A stretch of DNA of 64,000 nucleotides from NCBI GenBank assembly GCA_016748015.1, contig JAAOMT010000778.1, positions 66,945-130,944 on the forward strand. The letters run 5' to 3'. Both the position numbers and the translations under genes were made by a program. The notes below the pieces were generated by a model. The model saw nothing but the letters and a program-made list of their open reading frames with translations. It ran no database searches and was not told the origin of the DNA. Position 1 is the stretch's first letter. Each line of letters opens with the position of its first letter. This DNA is from Geosiphon pyriformis (lineage: Eukaryota > Glomeromycota > Glomeromycetes > Archaeosporales > Geosiphonaceae). Below are positions 8,974 through 18,178 of this stretch, in pieces.

Positions 8974-10830
8974 ATGTTGAATAAAAAAGCTCCTGTTGAT
9001 GCTTTTTCTGGTTTTACTGGTGGCCCCTTCTCTCAAAAGAAAAGAGTTTCCCTTTACCATATGATTCAGTCTGGTAATAAACATGAAACTGCTTTGGCCA
9101 AACCTTATTCTAAAGGAAGTCAATACTCGGATATGGAAAGTGATTCTGGTAACAGTGTTGCTAGTGACATATTGGCTGGTGGTGGTGATGGTTCTCTTCT
9201 CAGCTCGACTGCAACAATTCCTAAGGCAAAGAGTGTTAAGAATAATCTGAATTGCGGTTCCCCTTTCAGTTTCTTGGATTATAACATGGACAATGATGAT
9301 GGTGGTCCCCTCCCTCCTTCTCTTGGTATCTCTCTGGACAGGATTTGGTTAGACCCTAAAATTATTAAGACTCAAGTAGAAGTAGCAGTTAAGAAATCTT
9401 TCACTTTGGACATCAATCTTTCGGCTGTGGAAGGGAAATTGGCAATGTCTAAAACTCAGGTCATAAGGAAATTGTTTTCACGAATCAATAGTTTTGGAGG
9501 GGCCACTACCTCCTCAAAATTTGAAGAAATCATCAGATCGACGTTCACTTCATCAGAAAGCATGGAAAAGGCTGCCTTATTGGCCAAAAAAAATGACATT
9601 GTAGTAAACAGCGATCTTAAGAGACAAGAAGTTTGTTCAGATTGGGCAGTGGTCATCAAAGAAATTCCCATGAATACGCCAAAAGAAATAATTGTCGCCG
9701 CAGTGTCTGAATTTGGTCAAGTGGTGTCAATCCGATTGCAATTCATTGGGCTGTGGCAAAAGGCTGTGGTGGAGTTTGCCGAATCAAGTCAGGCAGATCA
9801 GTTGGCAGCTAAGTGGTCATTCTTAATTGGGAAAGATTTAGTGTGTGTGGCCAAGGCTGTGCAGAATTGTGAGACATGGGCATCTAAAGATTGGTATAGA
9901 GCACTTTTGTTTACTTTGCCAGTGGGAACAATGGCTCATGATCTTGGCAATCTTTTGGTGGGGGCTGGTGGGAAAACTTGTGTCATAAATTGTTCTTTAA
10001 ACACTGGCAATAGAATTCGTTGTGCTGTGATTTGTTTTGAGAATGACGAGGATTTGGAGTCTGCATTTTGTATGGAGCCTGTTTTTGGTGGGGTGAAACT
10101 TTCTTGGGCTAGATTGAACCTGGTTCGGTGTAAATGGTGTGGGAAACTTGGTCATTCAGTTCTGGAGTGTGATGCTAAGGTCTCACATTTTCCTAAACTT
10201 TCCAAGTCATTTAAAAAGGTTGTCTCTGATGAGAACCACCTCCAGTTGGCCAAGCTATATGCAAAAAAAAGTGTGCCTATTTCCAGACCGGCTGCATTTG
10301 GCAGCAAATCATGGGCCCAGATTGTCTCTCTAGCATCTTCATCTAATGGTTCTCACTTTGGTTCTGGTCCTGATTTTGGCTCTTCTCTTGGCGCCTCAGG
10401 TTTGGTTGGTAACTCGTCTCTTGTGGATCCTGTTAGTTCAATTTTGGAAACTTGTCTCGCTTCTCTGGAGCGCTCTTTGGAACTTCTCACAGATAAGGTG
10501 TCCGGTATTGTTAGCAAACTTGACAGTTTAAGTCTGGTGCCCTTGGCTCTCGCCTCCTCTTCTCAGCCCTTGGTTGCCCCTGGTTTAGTTGATACGAAAT
10601 TCGGTTCAAATATGGTTTTGGATGAACCTGATTCTGTGGTTGATTCTCCTTTTTTGATTTCTTCTGGTGCCTTAAGGTTGGGTTTGAGTAGTTCAAAAAT
10701 TCTGACTTCGAAAGTGGGCTGCTTGGAGTCAAAGATGGTGGCTCTCGAAGCTTTAGTTAGTTTGGTATTAGAGAAGTTAGATCAGATGTGTGCTGGCTCG
10801 GGTTCTGTGGTCTCTTTTGTACCTCAATAA
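8974..10830 (+). CDS. LINE ORF1 protein: two RRM-like folds, CCHC zinc knuckle
   Basis: The open frame runs from about 8866 to a TAA at 10828-10830 without a stop. The first ATG is at 8974 (618 aa). The equivalent start in copy 2 is the ATG at 16292, which reads CTG here (8950-8952), so the native start may be lost. ORF1 proteins of such LINEs bind element RNA. Features: a low-complexity N terminus; an RRM-like block near residues 222-299 (VVIKEIP, KAVVEFAE); a second near 308-379 (LLFTLPVG, RCAVICFE); a zinc knuckle CX2CX4HX4C at 10129-10170 (CKWCGKLGHSVLEC); and heptad-like leucine-rich segments in the last 150 residues (LASLERSLELL, LESKMVALEALV) that could oligomerise. The 3' end overlaps the ORF2 frame by about 70 nt. 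Confidence 0.85.
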   Translation: MLNKKAPVDAFSGFTGGPFSQKKRVSLYHMIQSGNKHETALAKPYSKGSQYSDMESDSGNSVASDILAGGGDGSLLSSTATIPKAKSVKNNLNCGSPFSFLDYNMDNDDGGPLPPSLGISLDRIWLDPKIIKTQVEVAVKKSFTLDINLSAVEGKLAMSKTQVIRKLFSRINSFGGATTSSKFEEIIRSTFTSSESMEKAALLAKKNDIVVNSDLKRQEVCSDWAVVIKEIPMNTPKEIIVAAVSEFGQVVSIRLQFIGLWQKAVVEFAESSQADQLAAKWSFLIGKDLVCVAKAVQNCETWASKDWYRALLFTLPVGTMAHDLGNLLVGAGGKTCVINCSLNTGNRIRCAVICFENDEDLESAFCMEPVFGGVKLSWARLNLVRCKWCGKLGHSVLECDAKVSHFPKLSKSFKKVVSDENHLQLAKLYAKKSVPISRPAAFGSKSWAQIVSLASSSNGSHFGSGPDFGSSLGASGLVGNSSLVDPVSSILETCLASLERSLELLTDKVSGIVSKLDSLSLVPLALASSSQPLVAPGLVDTKFGSNMVLDEPDSVVDSPFLISSGALRLGLSSSKILTSKVGCLESKMVALEALVSLVLEKLDQMCAGSGSVVSFVPQ

Positions 10831-13800
10831 ATGATTTAGTATGGAAAATAGCCACATGTAATGTCAGGGGAATGAACAATTCAGCAAAGCAAGAGGACAT
10901 TATACGTTGGCACAGAGATTTAAATAATTTAGTTTCGATTGTTACTGAAACAAAGTTGAAAGATAAGGTTCGGCCTTGGATTACTACCAAATTTGATGGT
11001 GTTTGGGTCTTCACTTCTGGTTTGGATTCTGGTTATCTTGGTTCTGGTGTGGCAATTGTCATGAACAATTCTTTGGCAAGGCACATTTTCAAGGTTTCTG
11101 AGGTGCCCGGTTGGCTCCTCTCTATTAGACTTCTCTTCAAAAATAAACTTTCGGTTTCTGTTTTGGGTCTCTACACTGGTGCCTCTTCAGGTGTCCAATT
11201 CTCACAGGCTGGCAACATCAATTCTTTGATTGCTAAGACGGTAAATGAATTGTCTTTTGTGGTCTTGGGTGGCGACTTCAATGAAGATGGCATTTGTAAG
11301 AGTGCCAGTTTCAAAAAGTGTTTTGATCTGGGTCTGGTTAATGTCTTGGCTGGAAGTGTGCTTGTAAAGACGCTGACATGGGGTAACTCTCATGGTGTTG
11401 TCAAGACCATTGACTATATGTTCGTCTCTTCGAGCTTGATTAATACTGTGGTGGATCGTGGTGTGACTGATGTTTAGGACTTTTTTGATACTAATCATAA
11501 GGCTGTTTCTGTTTCTGTGGGCTTGGGTGACTTGCTTGACTCTCAGCTGAATTCAATGCGCAAGCAGGCTAATAAAGATTGTTGGAAGTTCGATTTCAGA
11601 AATGCTGGTGAGAAAGGGTGGAACAATTTTAAGGATGTTACATTGGCCAATGGCCTAACGTTCTCGAGTGATTTTGCTGCTTCTGCGGAATCTTCAGATT
11701 TGGATGCTATGTGGGACATTGTACGCAAAGTAATGGTTCTTTCAGCAGTTGGAACATTCAAAAAAAAATGGTTTAAGGGTTATGATGAGGTTTTTACCAA
11801 GAGTTCTTCTAGGTTTCACAAGCTTGAGTTGTTGGTATCCAAACTGGTCAAGACATCTCATTTGTTGTCTAGTGTAGAATTTGCATCATTGTTGAATACA
11901 TGGGAGAAGCTCAATGTCAATGATGCTTCGGTGGTGAAGTCTTTATTTCTTTCAAGTTCCAGTTTTGACAGGATTCGCTCAGCTCTGGCTAAGATAAGGA
12001 AATCTTACCACTTTGCTAAGTTGGTGGAATCCAAATGCACTGAGGAATCCCATATTAGGGCGGCTATTGATAGAAGGATGAAAAGTTTTGAATCAGACAA
12101 GGGTCACACTATCAGGAATGTTTTGGAGCATTCCTTTTGCAAAGTGGTACTGGATCATCTGGTTGTGGGTGACAAGTTGATTTTGGAGCCCAGCTTGGTC
12201 AAGACTAGGGTGGATGGAATCATGGAAGACTGGACCAGGAAGCGCAAGGTGGTGCCAGATATCTCTAATATTTGGTCTTGCCAGTATATGCCTTTGGAAC
12301 ATGTTTTTGATGATGCATTTTCTGGTGTGATGAGTCCTGTTGGTTTCAATGAGTTGTTCAGTGTGGTTTCTGGTCTGCCTGAGAACAAGGCTGCTGGTCT
12401 CTCTGGGATTTCGAACAAGCTCTGAAAACACTGTGACAAATCAATTTTGGACATGCTTTTGGTACTTTTAAATTCTTGTTTGATTCATGAATCAATACTT
12501 AGTGCTTGGAAGGAAGCCTGGGTCTCAATGATCCCTAAGCCATATGAGTGGGAAGGAGTTCTTATGAACACCTGACCTATTGCCTTGATTGAGACTGCCC
12601 ACAAGATTCTTTCCAAGATTCTTTCAGATAGGATCTCGTTGGCTTGTAGTACTTTTGACGTTCTGTGTGGGGACAATTTTTCGGTCTTAAAGGGTATGAC
12701 AACACAGTCTCCCATTTTTGCCATTGGTTCAGTTATTGAAGATGCTTTGGAGAAGAATTGTGAGCTCTGGTTGGTCTTGCAAGACATGCGGAAGGCTTAT
12801 GATTCTGTTGGGTGGGAACACCTTTGGAACAGTTTGGTTAGGATAAAGATGTGTCACAGGTTCATTAGGTTCTTTGGCGGCATCCACAATGGTCGTGTTA
12901 ACAGAGTTATGACAGATTTTGGTTTGACGGATGGGTACAAGGTGCATGATGGCTTGGATTAGGAGGAGGTGTTCTCACTGCTCCTCTGGCACATATTTTA
13001 TGATCCTCTTTTGTGTGAAGTTAAGAAACAGGCGGATGGGTGTGGTTATAGACTGAATTCTCATTTTATTTCTGGATGTGGTCGTGCTGAGTCTCGGACC
13101 AGTATATCCTCATTTTTTGCAGCGGGTGCCTTTGTTGATGATACTATCTGGGTTGGCAGCAGTTAAAGTGCCACACAACACATTCTCAATGTTGCTAGTG
13201 AATTTTTCAGTATCAATGACATCTTAATTAATAATGATAAGACTGTTGCCATTCCCATTAATTGTGATGGTACGACTTCCTCTTTGCTGATCAGTGGGTC
13301 ACCTATTTCTATCACCAAGAAGGGAAAATTACATTGCTATTTGGGGATCTATTTGTCAACTGAGGGTCTTTCGAAGCCTAGCTTGGCTAAGGCGCATTCT
13401 GATGTCCGGTTTTTTTCTAATTTAGTCCTGAGAAAGACAGTATCTGATAAGCAATTTTCATATTTGGTTTTGGCGGTCCTCTTTCCTATCATTGGATATA
13501 GGACACAGTTCAGTTATGCTCCTATTAGTGCTTGTGAAAAGTGTGACACTTTGATTTGTAAAGGCTTGAGATCTAAGTCTGGTTTGCCACATGATTTTTC
13601 CAATGATGCAATTCATCATCCCTCTCTGTATGGTTTGAAAACTTTTGAACAGGTTCAAGCTGAAAGCAAGATGGCTTCAGTCATTTCCTTCGCAAACTCT
13701 GTTGGAATTTTGGGGTGTCTATTTTCTCACCAGTCACATGATTTTCAGGTCTTCTGCTGGTGCCCGCTATATCCTTTGCAGTGTCCAGTTTGTGTCAAGG

Positions 13801-15515
13801 TCAATCCTCTAAACAATTTTTTGGCAGGTGTGGTGCATATTTTCTCTAGGTGTGATTTGTCATTGGGTGGCTTTCTGCCTAGTGCTTTTCATCATCAGGA
13901 TGGAACTCCTATGTCTCTTGTTCTTGGTGAATCAAATTATGTCAAGAGTGTCTCGTCACTTTGGCATTATGGAATTGCTTTCGTAGACCAGCTATGAGAC
14001 CAAAATGGGGCTGTTTTTGAGTGGAAGATCTTCAAACGGTGAAAACGGTTAGACCCACATGGTCCAGTTCCTGTCTGGTTTGAGCTGTCAGTTCATTTTC
14101 TTGGTGGCGTGTCTTTTCTTTCTGTTTACTCCACACTTTTGGCTGATTGCGGCTCTTCGGATGTTCTTTGGTCTCATAAGTTTGGCATCATTGGTGCAGG
14201 TTTATTTAATTCTAATGTTGGTCATCTTTCTGTTTACACAAATGGATCTCTAAGTAATTTAGAGACTGTTGATATAAAAGCTGGGGCTGCTGTTTTCTTT
14301 GAGAACATTGGTATGAGTTTGGGTGTGGAGGTATCTGGTTTGATGTCTTCTACCTTGACGGAACTGCAGGCTATTGCTCTGGCACTTGAGTGTGTCCCTT
14401 CTTCTCACTCGGTTGACTTGTTCTCAGACAGTCAGGCTGCTTTGAATGCTTGCAAGTTGGAAATGGAATTGGTTTACCCAGATTTTAAGAATTGGTGTTG
14501 GATTGAACACTGCCATATTGTTAATGTCATTCGTCATAAGAATTTAAAAGTTAATTGGTGTAAGGTAAAAAGACACTCAGGGGTTTTAGGCAATAAATAA
14601 GCTAATAAGTTGGCCAGGGCTGCAGCTCTCTCTAGTTGGCATCTGCCTCATTCTGTCGATGAATGCTATCTTAGGGGTGGGGAAGCAGCCATTTCTGGTA
14701 ATTCTAGACATTTTGTTTGGGATATTTTTCAGTCAGTTCATCGTGCACATTGGGAAATCAGTTGTGGTATAAGGGTGGTAGTGGATAGTTTGTGCACAGA
14801 TATTGATTGGTTTAGGTCATCGCTGGTTTGGCACCCGGATTCTCACATGGCTGCTGGCTTCACTAGCAAGCGGACTGCTGGCTTCTGGACTTACTTTATA
14901 AAGGCATTGCACCATCGGCTCTCTGTCACCATGCATAAGCAGCTTTATAATAAGCGATACCCCAGTGTGACGTGTTTGTTTTGCAGTAATGTTGAGGTCT
15001 CAGACTATGTGTTTTCTTGTTTATTTGATGCCAATGGTCGTGCTCAATTGTTGAACACTCATGCAGCAGTTTGGGGTGTGTGCTCCAGTTTGGCTCATTC
15101 TTCCTCAGGTGTCTTGCAGCTGATGTCTACTTGTGTATTTGACATTTCAGTTAGTACTGCTCTATGCAAAGATTTTGTTTTCAAGGATTGGTTTTGTGAG
15201 TCTGTTTCTGTCTTCAAGGATTCCAGGATAGCAGGTCAGACCATTGTGGTCTTTATGTGTGAGTTTAGCTTGGCTTTTTGGGAAGACATTTGGTTGATTC
15301 ATGCCAAGCATCGTACTTTTATGGAAAAGAATGGGCTTATTCCATGTGATGGGTCAGTTCCTGTCTCAATTTCTGGGCTTTTTTTAGGGCTGTCATCTGG
15401 TGTGACTCAGCTGCTGGATGTTGCTGAGGCGATTGGTGTCGGTTTTGGATTCCATAAGTCTTGTTTGTTTTTTTCTGGCATAGGGAGTGAGGTTTCTGTT
15501 TATATAAGTACTTAG
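10761..15515 (+). pseudogene. LINE ORF2 polyprotein (endonuclease, RT, RNase H), eight stops
   Basis: One reading frame spans about 1,585 codons with no frameshift. It is broken by stops at 11475, 12423, 12573, 12960, 13164, 13995, 14040 and 14598, each sense in copy 2 or in the family pattern. The APE endonuclease occupies about 10840-11470 (CNVRGMN, VTETKL, GGDFNED, IDYMFVSS). The reverse transcriptase occupies about 12160-13500 (AYDSVGWEHL, GAFVDDTIW with the catalytic DD). RNase H occupies about 14220-14640 (VYTNGS, ALALECV, FSDSQAALNAC, KVKRHSGVLGN). A Cys-rich motif follows at 14970-15020 (CLFCSNVEVSDYVFSC). The frame has no ATG before the endonuclease core, so expression probably depends on ORF1 translation. 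Most stops look like TGG, CAG, CAA or CGA codons changed by one transition. Confidence 0.9.
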
Positions 15516-15655
15516 TGTTGTCCTGATTGGTCCGAATAGCTGGTCATGTATGGATAATGCATGATTCACACCTAGTTTAGATCATTTATATGATGTATTG
15601 CACTAGGCAGTGTTTGGACTTCGCTCGTTAAATATTAATAAAAAAAATAAAATAA
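15516..15655 (+). other. Conserved LINE 3' UTR and AAATA-type tail
   Basis: After the ORF2 stop come GTTGTCCTGATTGGTCCGA, AGCTGGTCATGTATGGATAA, TGATGTATTGCACTAGG and TTCGCTCGTTAAATA, then the tail. The same string, with transitions, follows ORF2 at 2847, 22853 and 60680, and in reverse at 45135-45260 and 38262-38420. Such conserved 3' ends are normally what the element's reverse transcriptase recognises. Confidence 0.75.
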
Positions 15656-16165
15656 AATAAAAGTTTTTTTGAATTTGTCTTAAATACTTTTAAGACTAAT
15701 TAAGTTAATATTAATATAATAAATAATTTTCTTTTTGGATTTTTGAATTTTTAGCATAAATAAAAATTTTGATCTTTTTTTTTCTTTTTTATCTTAAAAC
15801 AAATATAGATATATATATTAAAAAGTTTTTATATTAAATATTAATTTTTTAGTTGTTAAAAAAATTTCTTAAAAAAAATTATAAATTATAAAATTTTTTT
15901 TTTCAAGTATAAATAATTTTGGAAAAATTTTTATTTCCTTAAAATTTGGCAGAATTATCTATGTAACTTTTACTTTAAAGAAAACTGTACTAAAAGTGTT
16001 AAATTTAATTAAAAACAATAAATATTAATTTTAAAAACCAGTAAACAATTATATAAATTAAATTATAGTTATTAAAAAAATTCTAATAAAAACATTAATA
16101 AAAACTATTATATTGTATTTTTTGGCAATATTAAAATAATTAAAAAAAAATATATATATATATAT
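15656..16165. other. AT-rich spacer between the two plus-strand LINEs
   Basis: About 500 bp of A/T-dominated sequence with T and A homopolymers and a short TA run near 16150-16170. No gene is seen. Confidence 0.65.
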
Positions 16166-16291
16166 AAAAAATCTTTTTTCTTTCATACATCCCAAATTCC
16201 CCAAAAAACACAATTTTGAAAGAAGTTTTTTTGTTTTTTCTATCTGTTTTATTTCACTATTTCTTTTACACACAACCCATTTGTTGTGGAT

Positions 16292-18178
16292 ATGGAGGCT
16301 GTCTCTAGTGGCAGTTCATCAAGTTCGAAGGCTCCCTTAAATGCTTCTTTTGGTCCTGCTGATGGCTCTTTTTCACAAAAGAAAAGGGTTTCTCTTCGCA
16401 ATGTCAAACATTCTGGTGTTAAAAGTGGTGTTTTTTTGGCCAAACCTTATTCTGATGGGGGCATGTACTCTGATATGGAAAGTAATTCTAGTAATAGTAT
16501 TGTTGATGAAGTTCTGGTTAATAGTAGTAATAAGTCTTTTCTTGGTTCGGCGACTATAACTCTTAAGGCAAAAAGAGTTAAAAATAATTTGGCCTGTGGT
16601 GCCCCTCTTGGTTCTCTGAATTATAACATGGATGATGATGATAGTGGTTTTCTCCCTCCTCCTCTTGGTATTTTCTTGGAAAGAAAGTGGTTAGATTCCA
16701 AAATAATCAAAACTCAGGTGAAAGTTGCTGTGAAAAAATTTTTTGCTCTGAACATTAATCTTTCAGCTGTGGAAGGCAAATTGGCTACAGCCAAAACTCA
16801 AGTCATCAGAAAATTGTTTTCGAAAATCAATGGTTTTGGAGGGGCCACTATCCCTTCAAAATTTGAAGGGATCATCTGATCAACATTTACTTCGTCAGAA
16901 AGCATGGGAAAGACCACATCATTGGCCAGGGAAAATAACATCATAGTAAACAGTGATCTTAAGAGACAAGAAGTTCGCTCAGATCGGGCCGTAGTCATCA
17001 AAAAAATTCCCATGAATACACCAAAGGAAATGATCGTCGCTGTAGTGTCTGAATTTGGGGATATTAAATCAATCAAAATTCAGCTAATTGGAATGTGGCA
17101 GAAGGCTGTGGTGGAATTTGCCGAATTGGGACAGGCAGAGCAGTTGGCTTCAAAATAGTTTTTCTTAATTGGGAAAGACTCTGTACATGTGGCAAAAGCC
17201 ATGGGAGATTACGATATCTGGGCCTTTAGGGATCGTTTTAGGGTGCTTCTGTTTACATTGCTGGTGGGAACAACAGCACATGATCTTAGTAATCTTCTGA
17301 ATAAAACTAGTGGCAAAACTTGCATCATTAATTGTTTATTGGACACTGGCAATAGGGTTCGTTGTGCTGTGGTTGGCTTCGAATCTGAGAATGATCTGAA
17401 TTTTGCTTTTCTCACTAAGTCTGTTTTTGGTGGTGTTCGTCTTTCTTGGGCTAGGCTGGATTTGGTTCAGTGTGGGAAATATGGGCATCTTGGACATTCA
17501 GCTTTAGAGTGTGATGTATTAGATGTATCATCTTCTGATCTCTTGAATAATTTTAATAAAAGGTGTGCTCCTGGTGTAGATTGTCTTTAGTTGGCCAAGC
17601 TATATGCAAAGAAAAATGTTCCTATATCCTGCTCTGCTGCCTTTGGTAGCAAATTGTGGGCCCAGGTAGTCTCTCTTGCTTCCCTTTCTGGTGGCTCTCC
17701 TTCTGGTTCTGGTCTTGGTGCTGGTTCCTTTCACCATACGACTTCAGATTTGGGCGGTGGTCCTCCCTTTTCTACAATTGCTGACTCCTCTTTGAATGCT
17801 CGCTTGGCGTCTTTGGAATGCTCTCTCGAGTTGTTGGCTGACCAAGTGTCTGATATTTTGAGGAAATTGAGTTTTGTTGAATTGGTGCCTATGGTTTCAT
17901 CTTCTGGTGTCCCTCTTTTGGTTGGATCTGTGCCTTTGGCCCCTGGTTTGGATTCTGACATGGCTCTGGATAGTGAATTAGCATCATCCAATCCTCATTC
18001 TCCAAGTATTGATATGGGTGCTGGCTTTAATTTGAGTAGTTCAAAGATTCTAACTACCAAGGTGGGTGGTTTGGAGTCTAAAATGTTGGCTTTGAAAACT
18101 TCAGTCAGTTCTGTTTTGGTAAGATTGGATCTCTTGTGTGCTGGTTCGGGTTCCTCTTTATTGCCTTCATCCCAATAA
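16292..18178 (+). pseudogene. LINE ORF1, copy 2, three in-frame stops
   Basis: From ATG 16292 (MEAVSSGS) to TAA 18176-18178 a single frame is kept. It is broken by TGA at 16877 (within the block FEGIIxSTFTSSES), TAG at 17156 (at a Trp of copy 1) and TAG at 17588 (at the Gln preceding LAKLYAKK in copy 1). The layout matches copy 1: low-complexity N terminus, RRM-like block (VVIKKIP, KAVVEFAELG), second RRM-like block (VLLFTLLVG, RCAVVGFE), and a knuckle at about 17470-17512 that reads CGKYGHLGHSALEC with its first pair rearranged (QCGKYG for CKWCGK), so the zinc site is damaged. The C-terminal heptad-like segment is kept. Confidence 0.88.

Larger units (their letters stand above)
8821..15655 (+). 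mobile_element. Near-full-length LINE (APE-type, with RNase H), copy 1
   Basis: This is a non-LTR retrotransposon with a short 5' UTR containing CATTCCAAATTCCCC (shared with copy 2 near 16190), ORF1, ORF2, a conserved 3' UTR of about 110 bp, and a tail of AAATA/AAATAA units ending near 15655. The order endonuclease, reverse transcriptase, RNase H fits the I/Tad/R1 group rather than L1. No clear target-site duplication was found in the low-complexity flanks. It is the best-preserved LINE here, with an uninterrupted ORF1, but ORF2 carries eight stops, so it cannot move by itself. Ends are approximate. Confidence 0.9.

Noticed and set aside
10820-10840. Stop-start overlap TAAATG at the end of LINE ORF1 as an ORF2 start
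   Set aside because: That ATG is in the ORF1 frame and is followed by a stop two codons later.
16140-16172. TA-rich run before LINE copy 2 considered as a TATA-type promoter
   Set aside because: Such runs are everywhere in the AT islands, and nothing ties this one to transcription.
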